NCBI GenBank assembly: GCA_014360015.1 | Contig: JACIYJ010000001.1 | Coordinates: 248,001-312,000, forward strand | Source of the DNA: Candidatus Aminicenantota bacterium | Lineage (GTDB): Bacteria; Acidobacteriota; Aminicenantia; Aminicenantales; Saccharicenantaceae | Reading direction: 5' to 3' | Length of the DNA: 64,000 nucleotides | Shown: in pieces, positions 42,298 to 52,359 of the stretch | Layout of the letters: each line of letters opens with the position of its first letter | Position numbering within the stretch: position 1 is the first letter of the stretch | Position numbers and translations under genes: made by a program | Notes under the pieces: generated by a model | The model's database searches: none | What the model was told of the DNA's origin: nothing | What the model saw: the letters and a program-made list of their open reading frames with translations, nothing else

Positions 42298-44553
42298 TTA
42301 TAGATTCTGCTTGATGAAATTCAGCATCGTGCGGTAAAGATGGAGAGTAGTATTTTTGCCTTCGTAAATTCCATGGGAGCGATTGGGATAAATCATCATG
42401 GAGAAGAGTTTATCGTTGGCAATTAGCTCATTAACTAATTTTTCAAAGCTTTGAAAATGGACGTTATCATCGCCCGTGCCGTGGATAATGAGCAGTTTCC
42501 CTTTTAACTGGTGAGCAAAATTAATGGGCGAGCCATTTTTGTAGCCCTCGGGGTTGTCCTGGGGAAGCCCCATATAGCGCTCCTGGTAGATGGTATCATA
42601 GAGGCGCTGGTCGCTGACGAAGGCCACAGCTATGCCCATTTTATAGAGATCGGGGTAGCGGAAAAGGGCATTGAGGGTCATCTGGCCACCACCACTCCAG
42701 CCCCAGATGCCGATGCGTTCGGGGTCAATGAAGCTGTACTTTTTAATCAGGGCTTTTACAGCCGCAGCCTGATCGGCTGAAGCCAGAATGCCGACCTGAC
42801 GGTAAATAATTTTTCGCCAATCACGCCCCCGAGGTGCAGGCGTCCCTCGATTGTCAATGCTGACCACCACATACCCCTGCTGAGTCAGCAGAAGATGCCA
42901 GAGATAAGTGTTCCCGCCCCAGGCGTCCCGGACAGTCGTGCCGGCAGGTTCACCGTAAACATAGATAAAAAGTGGGTATTTTTTTGCCGGGTCAAAATCC
43001 GGTGGTTTCATCATCCAGCTATCTAACAGGACTCCATCACCGATATCCACTCTAAAGAATTCAACCGGGGATTTTTGGAGTGAATTAACTCGGGCGGCAA
43101 GTTCTTTGTTTTCAACCAAAGTTTTTAGCCGTCGATGCTGGGGAAGCTGGATGAGGTCAATAATGGGAGGCTGGCCGAAACGGGAATAAGTATGGAAAGC
43201 AAACTGACAGGAAGGAGATAGTTGATAGGAATTAGTTCCGGCAAGGTCGGGCGGAGTAACTCTTTCCGGTTTTCCAGGTTTATTTATTTGAACTCGGTAA
43301 AGGTATTCCTGGGTGGGATTTTCTGGAGAAGCGATGAAATAAAGCCAGCCTCTTTTTTCATCAAGTCCGCTAAGGCGGATAACATCATAATTGCCAGGGG
43401 TCAGCAGTTTGATGTTTCCAGATAAGTTTACACTATAAACATGTTTCCAGCCATCCCTCTCACTGGTGAAGAGAAAACGATTTCCTTTATCGTAGAGGGT
43501 GAGGTCGGTGTCTACTTCTACCCAGGCTTTATCTTCATCAACAAAAATGGTGCGGACATCTCCGGTTGAAGCCTCGGCCAGCAAAACTTCATTCCGGTTT
43601 TGGAGGCGGTTGAGATGCTGAAGTATGATCCTATCTTTGCCTGCCCAGGCCATCCAGGGAATATAATTATTTCTGGGGTCTCCCGGAACTTTCAGCCAGA
43701 CAACCCTTTTGGTTTCGATGTCCAGCACTCCTATGCGGCAGGAGGAGTTGGTTTCACCAGCTTTGGGATATTTGAAGGAGATAATTTTTGGGTAAAGCTG
43801 GTCAGTGTTGTTGATAAGATAGAAATCTTTAACGCCAGAAGTATCGAGCTGCCAGAAAGATATTTTTGTCCCGTCAGGACTCCAGCGAAAGCCGTCGCGC
43901 AGCGAGAATTCCTCTTCATAAACCCAATCGAAGGTACCATTGATGATGGTATCAGAGCCATCTTCGGTCAGCCTAGTGATTGTACCTGAGTCCAGGTGCT
44001 CAAGATAGAGGTTATTTTTGTAAACGTAAGCGACCAAATTTCCGTCCGGGGAAAATTTAGCAAACTGCAGGTAGGCGGGTTCAAACCCCTGTCCAAGTTT
44101 TTTGAGCTGCTGGCTGACAAGGTCCAGCACCCAATAATCCCCGCGGGTTTTTTGGCGCCAGATTCGCTGGCTGTTGGTGTAAATAAGAACTCGTTTCATA
44201 TCGTCGGAAAATGAATAATCATCTATGGGCAGGGGAGAAGCTTCACCTTTGGGAATAAGAAGCGAAGCTGGTACCATTACTTTTCGGGCGCCAGTGACGG
44301 CTGAATAGAGGACGATGTCTTTGCTTCCTGGCACGGTAGTCGAATTTTCGAGTACTGTGTACGAGGACCCATCCTTCAGCCAGTGGGCCGGTCCAAAGGG
44401 TTCAGGAGCAAATTCCCGCGAAGCAAAGATCCTCTCTAAGGTTAATATCCCTTCGGAGACCTTCTCTTGAGCGCAGAGATTAACTTTGGACAGAGTAAAA
44501 AACATTAAAAATGTTAGAAACACTATAGCAATCTGGCTCTTTTTTATTTTCAT
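42298..44553 (-). CDS. Secreted dipeptidyl peptidase IV-type serine peptidase (S9B)
   Basis: A 751-residue exported peptidase that removes Xaa-Pro (or Xaa-Ala) dipeptides from peptides in the periplasm. The signal peptide ends N-L-C-A-Q. The beta-propeller domain includes the glutamate motif D-W-V-Y-E-E-E-F, whose two Glu hold the substrate N-terminus. The hydrolase domain has the nucleophile serine in G-W-S-G-G-G-Q, Asp in G-T-G-D-D-N-V-H and His in N-R-S-H-G-I. The nucleophile motif has Gly where mammalian DPP-IV has Tyr (G-W-S-Y-G-G). It probably feeds the amino-acid-fermenting genes nearby. Confidence 0.94.
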   Translation of the reverse strand: MKIKKSQIAIVFLTFLMFFTLSKVNLCAQEKVSEGILTLERIFASREFAPEPFGPAHWLKDGSSYTVLENSTTVPGSKDIVLYSAVTGARKVMVPASLLIPKGEASPLPIDDYSFSDDMKRVLIYTNSQRIWRQKTRGDYWVLDLVSQQLKKLGQGFEPAYLQFAKFSPDGNLVAYVYKNNLYLEHLDSGTITRLTEDGSDTIINGTFDWVYEEEFSLRDGFRWSPDGTKISFWQLDTSGVKDFYLINNTDQLYPKIISFKYPKAGETNSSCRIGVLDIETKRVVWLKVPGDPRNNYIPWMAWAGKDRIILQHLNRLQNRNEVLLAEASTGDVRTIFVDEDKAWVEVDTDLTLYDKGNRFLFTSERDGWKHVYSVNLSGNIKLLTPGNYDVIRLSGLDEKRGWLYFIASPENPTQEYLYRVQINKPGKPERVTPPDLAGTNSYQLSPSCQFAFHTYSRFGQPPIIDLIQLPQHRRLKTLVENKELAARVNSLQKSPVEFFRVDIGDGVLLDSWMMKPPDFDPAKKYPLFIYVYGEPAGTTVRDAWGGNTYLWHLLLTQQGYVVVSIDNRGTPAPRGRDWRKIIYRQVGILASADQAAAVKALIKKYSFIDPERIGIWGWSGGGQMTLNALFRYPDLYKMGIAVAFVSDQRLYDTIYQERYMGLPQDNPEGYKNGSPINFAHQLKGKLLIIHGTGDDNVHFQSFEKLVNELIANDKLFSMMIYPNRSHGIYEGKNTTLHLYRTMLNFIKQNL

Positions 44554-44599
44554 CGGCTTTTCTCCAACTTTATTTAAATTTTTGGTCTAACCTCTTTTC

Positions 44600-44628
44600 T
44601 TTATATTAACGAGTTTTGTTTAAGTCAA
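44600..44628 (-). promoter_or_regulatory. Promoter of the DPP-IV gene
   Basis: On the minus strand TTGACT (44623-44628), a 17-bp spacer and TATAAA (44600-44605), 46 bp before the ATG. The remaining 44629-44856 is AT-rich with no gene; GAGGGAG before the GH95 start is the only clear signal there. Confidence 0.6.
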
Positions 44629-44856
44629 TAAATTTTTTCTTTCAGGCTAGGAGATAACATCTGGGGTTAAGAAAAAAAATAAAAAATCAAAGCTCAATTG
44701 TTTTGAGATTTGATTTGAAAGGCTAAGACATCATAATCTTTCCTCGGGAATAAATTATGGATTTAATTGATGCCTGATGTTTTTAGAACCAAGAGATTAA
44801 AGCGAACAAGATATCACTTGATGAAAGTAAATCATTAATCTTACGAGGGAGATATC

Positions 44857-47322
44857 ATGAAAATAAAAATCAAGTTAGTCATCACAATCATAACCATTTT
44901 ATCAATTATGCTATCAACCAAAATGTTAAGCGGCCAGATTATGGCCAATTCTAAAAAACTCGATCCCACGACTGTTATCTGGTATGAGCATCCGGCCGAT
45001 AAATGGGAGAATGCCTTTCCTGTAGGTAATGGGCGCCTGGGAGCTATGGTATTTGGCCGCACTGATGAAGAGAGAATTCAGCTCAATGAGGAAACTTACT
45101 GGACAGGGGGACCATACAACCAGACAAGAAAAGGAGGAAGGGAGCATCTGGCTGAGATCAGAAAGCTCATCTTTGATGGCGATTACTTAAAAGCTCACCA
45201 TCTTTTCGGGCGGTATCTGATGGGCTATCCGGTTGAGCAGCAAAAATATCAGTCACTGGCCAATCTGGTACTTACTTTTGAGTCTCAGGGCGAAGTAAAA
45301 AATTATATTCACCAGCTTGACCTCGATTCAGCTATCGTTACCACTTCTTATGAGCAAAACGGAATTAGCTACAAAAGAGAAGTTTTTTCTTCACCTGTTG
45401 ATCAGGTGATAGTCGTCAGGATGGAAGCCAGTCGGCCGGGGACCATTTCCTTTCGGGCCGAGCTGCGTGGCTGCCGCAACCAGGCTCACTCCAACTACGC
45501 CACCGATTATTTCCAGATGGATAGTTACGGCGACGATGGACTTATTCTGACTGGCAAATCGGCTGATTATCTTGGAGTTCCCGGAAGAGTTCGCTATGTT
45601 TGCTTGCTTAAAGCAGTTACCGAAGGCGGAGAAATTCAAGTTGGCTACCGTGACTTGACAGTCAAGAAAGCCACAACCGTCACTATTTACATTTCAGCCG
45701 CGACCAATTTTGTTTCCTACAAAGACCTGAGTGCGGACCCGTTAAAAAAGGCACAGGAGGCAATTCAGGCCGCATTGAAGAAAGACTACCAGAAAATAAA
45801 AGAAGATCATCTGGCTGCTCACCGGCAACTTTTCCGAAGAGTTTCAATTGACCTCGGTTCAACAGATAACTCTTTTCTCCCCACTGATGTCAGAATTAAG
45901 AATTTCGATGGAAAGAATGATCCAAATCTGGCCGCACTCTGCTTTCAGTTTGGTCGATATCTTCTTATTTCTTCCTCCAGGCCCGGAACGCAACCAGCTA
46001 ATCTTCAAGGAATATGGAACGAAAGCATGAATCCGGCCTGGGATTCAAAATATACAACCAACATTAATCTGGAAATGAATTATTGGCCGGCGGAAGTAAC
46101 CAATCTTTCAGAATGTGCTTCACCTCTTTTCCAGATGATAAAAGAGCTTACTGACCAGGGAACTGATGTGGCCAGGGAACACTATGGGTGCCGGGGCTGG
46201 GTTTTGCATCAGAACACCGATATCTGGCGCGTAGCCGCTCCCATGGATGGTCCCGACTGGGGTGCCTTCACTACAGGCGGAGCCTGGCTCTGCACCCATC
46301 TCTGGGAGCATTACCTTTTTACCAGAGATAAAGAGTTTCTGACCGAGTATTATCCGATTATGAAAGGCAGTGTTGAGTTTTTCCTTGATTTTCTGGTGCC
46401 TCATCCTCGATATGGGTGGTTGGTTACCAATCCCTCGACTTCGCCCGAGAATTTTCCAGACAGGCCAGGAAACATTACCTTTTTCGATGAGGTAACAGGC
46501 TGGATGAGCCCGGGAACCACACTGTGTGCCGGTTCAACTATTGATCTTCAAATTTTAAACGACCTCTTTGGCTATGTGGCCGAGGCTTCGAAGATACTGG
46601 GAGTTGATGAGGAGTTTAGAAAAAAAGTTCTGGAGACCAGGGCCAAGCTGGCTCCTATGCAGATAAATAGAAAAGGTGAACTTCAGGAATGGTTAGAAGA
46701 CTGGGGGCAGAAAGAAAAAAGCCACCGCCACATTTCTCCGCTTTATGGTCTTTACCCTGGAAACCAAATTTCTGCAACCAAGACGCCTGAACTGGCTGCG
46801 GCTGCTCGGGCGGTATTGGAACAGAGAGGCTTGACCGGAAATGGCTGGTCCTCAGCCTGGAAAATGGCCTGCTGGGCCCGCCTTTATGAACCAGAAAAAG
46901 CCATGGAAAATTTCCTTTATTATCTCCAGCACTATACTTTTAACAACCTTTTTGCTATCTGCTCCAATGCTCTTCAGGTTGATGGAAGTTTTGGCGTTAC
47001 CGCGGCCATAGCTGAAATGTTACTCCAGTCTCATGAAGGATTTATTGACTTTCTGCCTGCCTTGCCGGTGACCTGGTCGAGTGGCCGGGTTAATGGTTTG
47101 GTAGCCCGGGGCGGTTTTGAAGTAAATCTCCAGTGGGATAAGGGAAAATTAACCAGGGCTGAGCTTGTCTCTAAAAAAGGCGAAGTTTGTCGGATAAAAT
47201 TGAAAATAAACGGCAAGCTCAAAATTAATAACTCTCAGGGCGCTGTTCATTACAAAAAAATAAGCCAGGATATTTATGAGTTCAAAACCAAAGCTGGAGA
47301 AAAATACACTATTTCTATTTAA
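44857..47322 (+). CDS. GH95-family alpha-L-fucosidase (or alpha-L-galactosidase)
   Basis: An exported inverting glycosidase of 821 residues that releases terminal alpha-linked fucose or galactose from glycans. Signal peptide at 5-26. The N-terminal beta domain opens with W-Y-x-H-P-A-D-K-W-E-N-A-F-P-V-G-N-G-R-L-G-A-M-V-F-G, the standard GH95 start. The (alpha/alpha)6 catalytic part has T-N-I-N-L-E-M-N-Y-W-P-A-E (catalytic Asn pair) and H-Q-N-T-D-I-W-R, then W-S-S-A-W-K-M-A and a C-terminal beta domain. No membrane anchor. It heads the cluster GH95, methyltransferase, GH2, DUF6599, DUF362. Confidence 0.94.
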   Translation: MKIKIKLVITIITILSIMLSTKMLSGQIMANSKKLDPTTVIWYEHPADKWENAFPVGNGRLGAMVFGRTDEERIQLNEETYWTGGPYNQTRKGGREHLAEIRKLIFDGDYLKAHHLFGRYLMGYPVEQQKYQSLANLVLTFESQGEVKNYIHQLDLDSAIVTTSYEQNGISYKREVFSSPVDQVIVVRMEASRPGTISFRAELRGCRNQAHSNYATDYFQMDSYGDDGLILTGKSADYLGVPGRVRYVCLLKAVTEGGEIQVGYRDLTVKKATTVTIYISAATNFVSYKDLSADPLKKAQEAIQAALKKDYQKIKEDHLAAHRQLFRRVSIDLGSTDNSFLPTDVRIKNFDGKNDPNLAALCFQFGRYLLISSSRPGTQPANLQGIWNESMNPAWDSKYTTNINLEMNYWPAEVTNLSECASPLFQMIKELTDQGTDVAREHYGCRGWVLHQNTDIWRVAAPMDGPDWGAFTTGGAWLCTHLWEHYLFTRDKEFLTEYYPIMKGSVEFFLDFLVPHPRYGWLVTNPSTSPENFPDRPGNITFFDEVTGWMSPGTTLCAGSTIDLQILNDLFGYVAEASKILGVDEEFRKKVLETRAKLAPMQINRKGELQEWLEDWGQKEKSHRHISPLYGLYPGNQISATKTPELAAAARAVLEQRGLTGNGWSSAWKMACWARLYEPEKAMENFLYYLQHYTFNNLFAICSNALQVDGSFGVTAAIAEMLLQSHEGFIDFLPALPVTWSSGRVNGLVARGGFEVNLQWDKGKLTRAELVSKKGEVCRIKLKINGKLKINNSQGAVHYKKISQDIYEFKTKAGEKYTISI

Positions 47323-47492
47323 TTAAGAAAAGAAGAAGAACCTCTTGCCGATTGATGAATAAACCTGGAAAGTTACTGTGAAAGAAGCAAAATCGGTATT
47401 TTTAAGAACTGATTTAAGAAGAATTGACAGACTAAGTTTTTAAGTCTAATTTAGAAAGAAGAATTCAGGTTAGGAAGGACAGATTTTAATCC

Positions 47493-48188
47493 ATGGATAG
47501 CTCAAACTTCAATCGCTTCCGCAAGAATAATGATTTATCTGATTCAAGGTTAAATTCAGACAATCAGAAAAATGGCCAGGACAAAAAGTCTGAGTCGCAA
47601 GAAGTAGAAAACCATCTGGAGAGAAGGCGAGCTCTATATGCTACCTTTGGTTATGATATTGAGCGGGAACGCCAGGCAGTGATTGAAGCGGCTAAACCCT
47701 TTGGCGGTCGAATTCTCGATGCCGGAACGGGTAAAGGCCATTTTGCTTTAGCTCTGGCCAGATTGGGTTATAAACTCGTCAGCTTTGATCTTTCTGAAGA
47801 CCAGCTAAAATTTGCCCGAGAAAACTTGGAAAAGAACGGAGTGAGCCATCTGGTTGAATTAAGACAGGAAGACGGCGAGAAGCTATCTTTTCCGGACGGC
47901 TCGTTCGACACGATTTTTTCTGTGAATATGGTGCATCACCTGAAAAATCCCTACCGGGTTATTTCTGAACTGCTGAGGGTTCTTTCTCCCTCCGGCAAAC
48001 TGATCATCAGCGATTTCAGCCCGGAAGGGATGGCCATGATGGCGGAAGTTCACCGAATAGAAGGGGATACTCACGAAGAATCGCCAGTAGGGATAGTCGA
48101 AATTGAAGAATTTTTAAGGAAGGCTGGTTTTAAGATTCATCGCTCCAGAACAAAATATCAAATCACCTTAGTGGCCGTTAAGAGTTGA
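47493..48188 (+). CDS. Class I SAM-dependent methyltransferase
   Basis: A 231-residue cytoplasmic enzyme. The Rossmann core has I-L-D-A-G-T-G-K-G-H-F-A-L-A-L-A (about 73-88) for SAM, F-D-L-S (motif II), E-D-G-E-K-L-S-F-P-D-G-S-F-D and N-M-V-H-H-L. The 45 N-terminal residues are polar and of low complexity. It falls in the UbiE/BioC-like small-molecule group; the substrate is unknown. The start lacks a nearby ribosome site (GGAAGGA is 15 bases upstream), so an alternative start is possible. Confidence 0.85.
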   Translation: MDSSNFNRFRKNNDLSDSRLNSDNQKNGQDKKSESQEVENHLERRRALYATFGYDIERERQAVIEAAKPFGGRILDAGTGKGHFALALARLGYKLVSFDLSEDQLKFARENLEKNGVSHLVELRQEDGEKLSFPDGSFDTIFSVNMVHHLKNPYRVISELLRVLSPSGKLIISDFSPEGMAMMAEVHRIEGDTHEESPVGIVEIEEFLRKAGFKIHRSRTKYQITLVAVKS

Positions 48189-48279
48189 GATTAGCTGTGC
48201 TGCGGCTTAAATCTTGATGATTTAATGGAAAAAATCAGATAAAATCAGAATGAAATTAATAAAATATTTGGAGAACAGA

Positions 48280-50235
48280 ATGAGAAAATCTGATGAGTAC
48301 ACCAGCAAATATTTAACAGGCGGTTTAATTTTTAAAATAAAAGTTCTTATTTTCTTGATTTTTTCTCTGGCATTTCTTACTGGATTATCATCAGCTTTGT
48401 TTTTCAAAACTGCAGAAAAAAGCACCAGCCCTGCGGGAAAATTCATAGATATATCTGTAGCCACTGCCAGGATAATATCCAGCCAGGCTGAGGCAGATTC
48501 TTCCATACCCCGGCCCGAATATCCCAGGCCAGATTTTTATCGCTCTGAATGGCTGAACCTTAATGGTGAGTGGGATTTTGCTTTAGACCTGTCAGATTCA
48601 GGTGAAGAACGTGGCCTGCCGCAAGGAGAAGGCTTTGACCGGAAGATTATGGTGCCGTTTGCCCCTGAAAGTCCGCTCTCAGGAATTGGTTTTAAGGATT
48701 TTATTGCCGCTGCCTGGTATAAACGCACCCTGACCGTTCCCGAAAGCTGGAAGGGACGCCGGGTCATCCTGAATTTTGAAGCAGCTGATTATCAGACCAC
48801 GGTCTGGATAAACGGAAAAAAGGTAGGAGATCATTTTGGCGGCTATACTCCTTTCTCTTTTGATATCACTGATTATCTGGACCGCCAGGAGAACATCCTG
48901 GTTGTCAGGTGTCGTGATGAGGTGCGTAGCAGAAAGCAGCCGGCAGGAAAACAAAGTGAGCAATACCATTCCTACGGCTGTATGTATCGCCGGACGACCG
49001 GCATCTGGCAGACTGTCTGGCTGGAACCGGTAGCTCCTATCAGAATCGAAGCCTACCGGGTTTATCCTGACATAGATAACAACCAGGTGCTGATCAAAGT
49101 TTTTTTGAACGATAGCCCAACTGAAGGTCAACTCATACTTTCGGTAACCGATAAAGGGAAAGTCATCTTTAAAGACTCCAGAAAAGCAAGCAGGATGGTC
49201 GCCTTTGAGGTAAAATTGAAGAAACCCAGACTTTGGGAAATCCGGAAACCCTATCTATATGATTTCAACCTTGAGCTGAAATTTAATCCGGTCGTTCAAC
49301 CTGTTGATCGGGTTAAGGGCTATTTCGGTCTGCGGAAAATTGAGGCCTGTGGCGAAAAAATTTATTTCAATAACCGTCCGCTCTTTATGCGCTTAGTGCT
49401 GGACCAGGGTTTTTATCCCGATGGAATATACACCGCACCATCGGATGAGGCTTTACGTCATGACATTGAAATCTCTCAGGCTGCTGGATTTGACGGAGCC
49501 AGGCTCCACCAGCGGGTTTTTGAACGTCGTTTTCTCTACTGGGCTGACCGGTTGGGTTATATAGTCTGGGGTGAATTCGCTGACTGGGGCCTTGATTTGA
49601 GCCAGCCACAGTCTCTCATTACCTTCCAGCGGGAATGGTCTGAAGTTCTGGCCCGCGATTTTAACCATCCATCCATAATCGGCTGGTGTCCATTCAACGA
49701 GCGCTGGGGACAGAATTATCCAGGAGTCATCGAAAGCATCTTCAATCTGACCAAGGCTTTTGACCCGACCCGGCTGGTGATCGATTCTTCCGGAGGCTAT
49801 CATCTGGTGGTGCCTGATGTATATGATTCGCATAATTACGAGCAGGACGTGGCTAAATTCAAGGAAGCTTACGATGGTCTGCTGCTGACGCCGCCAAAGG
49901 TTTTTGTCAACGGAGACCCGAGGCGCAATACTCCTTACAAAGGTCAGCCCTATTTTGTCAGCGAATACGGCGGAATCTGGTGGAATCCAGGTCAGCAGGA
50001 TGAAAAAGCCTGGGGCTACGGCGAAAGACCGAAAACAGCAGAAGAATTCCTGCAGCGCTATAAAGACTTGACCGAGGCCCTTCTGTTCAACACAAAAGTG
50101 GCCGGTTTCTGTTATACCCAGCTGTATGATATTGAACAGGAAGTCAACGGAATTTATACCTTTGATCGCAAACCCAAATTCGATCCGAGCTTTTTCTTCA
50201 AGGTGAATCAGCAGCCAGCGGCTATTGAGAAGTGA
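48280..50235 (+). CDS. Glycoside hydrolase family 2 protein (beta-galactosidase/glucuronidase-like), exported
   Basis: A 651-residue retaining glycosidase. The start at ATG 48280 follows TTTGGAG; a frame from 48250 adds ten residues without a site. An N-terminal hydrophobic helix (I-F-K-I-K-V-L-I-F-L-I-F-S-L) anchors or exports it. Sugar-binding jelly-roll (L-N-L-N-G-E-W-D-F), immunoglobulin-like domain and TIM barrel follow. The acid/base glutamate is in C-P-F-N-E-R-W-G and the nucleophile in F-V-S-E-Y-G-G. It lacks the domains that follow in large LacZ proteins. Specificity is not readable. Confidence 0.9.
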   Translation: MRKSDEYTSKYLTGGLIFKIKVLIFLIFSLAFLTGLSSALFFKTAEKSTSPAGKFIDISVATARIISSQAEADSSIPRPEYPRPDFYRSEWLNLNGEWDFALDLSDSGEERGLPQGEGFDRKIMVPFAPESPLSGIGFKDFIAAAWYKRTLTVPESWKGRRVILNFEAADYQTTVWINGKKVGDHFGGYTPFSFDITDYLDRQENILVVRCRDEVRSRKQPAGKQSEQYHSYGCMYRRTTGIWQTVWLEPVAPIRIEAYRVYPDIDNNQVLIKVFLNDSPTEGQLILSVTDKGKVIFKDSRKASRMVAFEVKLKKPRLWEIRKPYLYDFNLELKFNPVVQPVDRVKGYFGLRKIEACGEKIYFNNRPLFMRLVLDQGFYPDGIYTAPSDEALRHDIEISQAAGFDGARLHQRVFERRFLYWADRLGYIVWGEFADWGLDLSQPQSLITFQREWSEVLARDFNHPSIIGWCPFNERWGQNYPGVIESIFNLTKAFDPTRLVIDSSGGYHLVVPDVYDSHNYEQDVAKFKEAYDGLLLTPPKVFVNGDPRRNTPYKGQPYFVSEYGGIWWNPGQQDEKAWGYGERPKTAEEFLQRYKDLTEALLFNTKVAGFCYTQLYDIEQEVNGIYTFDRKPKFDPSFFFKVNQQPAAIEK

Positions 50236-50327
50236 TTATTTAATGGGGCGGGCCCGAGTACTTTGTTAATTACCAGTGACTTGATTTTATTTGCTGGATA
50301 TTTTAAAGGTGGCAAAAGGAAAAATTG

Positions 50328-51284
50328 ATGCTCTTTAATTTAAGGAGGAAGCTTTTTTCCCTGATTTTTATTCTGAACTTGGCTTTTGTCTTTTTGGGAG
50401 GGATGATGACTGAAAGCCGGGATTATCTTTCTGAGAAATCTAAAATAAAACCATTGACTGCAGCTGACCTTAAAAAGCTCGTTCCTGAAAATATCTCTGG
50501 CTGGAAGGCTGTCTCAGAAGACCAGGTCTTCGATCCGGAAACCATTTTCAATTACATCAACGGTGCTGGCGAAGTCTATCGTTCCTATAATTTCCGGCTG
50601 CTTATAGCGCGCCGTTTCCAGAAGCCAGAAAAGCCCGACCTGGTGGTTGACCTGTTCGACATGGGGACAAGCTACGAGGCCTTTGGTGTCTTCACTCATG
50701 ATCGTGAAGGGGAGAATGTGGAAATAGGCCAGATGGGCGTTTATAAGGGTGGGCTTCTGTCTTTCTGGAAGAACCGCTTTTTTGTTTCTGTCTATGCTGA
50801 AGATGAAACACAGGAAACGAAGGAAGCAGTGCTGGAGCTCGGACGGCAGATTGCTTTGAGGATAGAGACGGAAGGAAGATTACCAGACCTTCTGCATTTT
50901 TTGCCAGAAGCCAGACTTGATAGAGAAACTGTTTGCTATTTTCATACTCACCATATCCTCAATTACCATTTTTTTATTTCTGATGAGAACATTTTACAGC
51001 TCGGGCCAGAGACTGAAGCCGTCCTGGCACAATATAAGGATTCAGGCCGACTGCCTGTTTTTCTGCTGGTAGTTCGCTATGCTGATGAAAACCAAGCCCT
51101 TTATGCCTGGAATGTCTTCTGTAAGAATTACATGCCCGACGCCAGAATTCCCGGCGAAATAAAAGTTGAAGACGGCACCTGGACTGTGGCCAAAACCCGA
51201 GGCCGACTGCTGGTGGCAGTTTTTCAGGCATCAACTGACCTGGAAGCCCGGTCTCTTATAGATAACGTACTTTTAGAAAAATAA
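50328..51284 (+). CDS. DUF6599-type exported protein
   Basis: A 318-residue protein, ATG 50328 after AAAAGGA, with one N-terminal hydrophobic segment (L-F-S-L-I-F-I-L-N-L-A-F-V-F-L). The mature start (L-V-P-E-N-I-S-G-W-K) followed by I-F-N-Y-I-N-G-A-G-E-V-Y-R-S-Y-N-F and D-M-G-T-S-Y-E-A-F-G-V-F resembles the DUF6599 family as I recall it: GW...dLfdYINGgAE...Y. No catalytic motif is known. It precedes the DUF362 gene by 27 bp and follows GH2 by 92 bp. Confidence 0.75.
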   Translation: MLFNLRRKLFSLIFILNLAFVFLGGMMTESRDYLSEKSKIKPLTAADLKKLVPENISGWKAVSEDQVFDPETIFNYINGAGEVYRSYNFRLLIARRFQKPEKPDLVVDLFDMGTSYEAFGVFTHDREGENVEIGQMGVYKGGLLSFWKNRFFVSVYAEDETQETKEAVLELGRQIALRIETEGRLPDLLHFLPEARLDRETVCYFHTHHILNYHFFISDENILQLGPETEAVLAQYKDSGRLPVFLLVVRYADENQALYAWNVFCKNYMPDARIPGEIKVEDGTWTVAKTRGRLLVAVFQASTDLEARSLIDNVLLEK

Positions 51285-51311
51285 AAAAGTAAAAAAAGAA
51301 GGAGGGGAAAA

Positions 51312-52214
51312 ATGAAAAAAAGGGCGATTACCCGACGGGATTTTCTGAAGAAAGCAGCCACTTTGCCTCTGGCGGGTACCTTCATTCCGGCGATTCTGGA
51401 AAGAAAAGGAAAAAGAAAAGAGCAAGTGCCGACGAAAGTCAGGGTAGTTCTGGTAAGGGAGAAAGATGTTCTGGACGAAAAGGGTAAGCCCCGCTATGAA
51501 GTAATAGAAAGGATAATGGATGAGGGGGTCTGCGCTCTTTTTGGAACTTCAAATGCCCGGGAGGCCTGGCGTCAGATGATAAAGGCCGATGATGTGGTCG
51601 GGATTAAAACCAATGTCTGGAATTATTTGCCAACGCCGAAAGAGCTTGAAGATTATCTAAAAAAACGGGTAATGGAATGCGGTGTCCCTGAAGAAAAAAT
51701 TGCCATTGCCGACCGCGGTGTTCTCAATCATCCGGTGTTTCAGAGAGCCACGGCCCTGATCAATGCCCGTCCGGCCAGAACCCATCACTGGTCAGGAATG
51801 GGTACCTGTATTAAAAATTATATCCAGTTTGTTCCCAGACCTTACGAGTGGCATGCTGATGCCTGTGCTGACCTGGGCAAAATCTGGTTTTTACCTGAGG
51901 TAAAGGGTAAAACGCGGCTGAACATCTTGGTGATGCTCACTCCGCTTTTCCATGGCATAGGACCTCATCACTTCAGTAAAGAATACATCTGGCCATATTG
52001 TGGGCTGATTCTGAGCCAGGACCCGGTGGCGGCTGATGCCACCGGTTTGCGGATTCTTCTGGCCAGAAGGAAGGAATATTTTGGAAAAGAAAGACCTCTT
52101 CAGCCTGCCCCTCATCATATTTTTTATGCTGATACTCGCCATCATCTTGGCGTCAGCTCTTCAGAGCGTATCGAGCTGATCAAACTTGGCTGGCAGGACG
52201 GAATTCTGATTTAA
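51312..52214 (+). CDS. TAT-exported DUF362-domain protein
   Basis: A 300-residue protein with a twin-arginine signal (T-R-R-D-F-L-K-K-A-A, 7-16) and GGAGGGG before the ATG. DUF362 proteins often accompany ferredoxin domains, but this copy has no CxxCxxC cluster. D-D-V-V-G-I-K-T-N-V-W, G-V-P-E-E-K-I-A-I-A-D-R-G and D-P-V-A-A-D-A-T-G-L-R are typical conserved parts. Histidine-rich stretches (T-H-H-W-S-G; G-I-G-P-H-H-F; P-A-P-H-H-I-F) could bind metal. The TAT route implies folding or cofactor loading in the cytoplasm. Reaction unknown. Confidence 0.8.
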   Translation: MKKRAITRRDFLKKAATLPLAGTFIPAILERKGKRKEQVPTKVRVVLVREKDVLDEKGKPRYEVIERIMDEGVCALFGTSNAREAWRQMIKADDVVGIKTNVWNYLPTPKELEDYLKKRVMECGVPEEKIAIADRGVLNHPVFQRATALINARPARTHHWSGMGTCIKNYIQFVPRPYEWHADACADLGKIWFLPEVKGKTRLNILVMLTPLFHGIGPHHFSKEYIWPYCGLILSQDPVAADATGLRILLARRKEYFGKERPLQPAPHHIFYADTRHHLGVSSSERIELIKLGWQDGILI

Positions 52215-52345
52215 TTTTTTGTTTCATGAGAAAATCTATCAAGAAGGTGAATAAAATTTTACCTTGAAGCGATTAACTTAGTTAAATTCTGGCTGAATTC
52301 AGCTGCGAGGCAAGGTTTTAGAAAAAGACCGATACGAGCTGATGG

Positions 52346-52359
52346 AATCGAGCTCGATT
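52346..52359. repeat. 14-bp perfect palindrome in the gap before fmdB
   Basis: AATCGAG/CTCGATT, centre GAGCTC, within the 374-bp gene-free stretch 52215-52588. A second GAGCT lies 10 bp before it, allowing an alternative hairpin. The rest of the gap is AT-rich with no credible frame. It may hold a dyad operator or the end of the DUF362 transcript. Confidence 0.4.

Noticed and set aside
48679..49131. 150-codon open frame on the minus strand
   Set aside because: Antisense to the GH2 gene with no recognisable domain.
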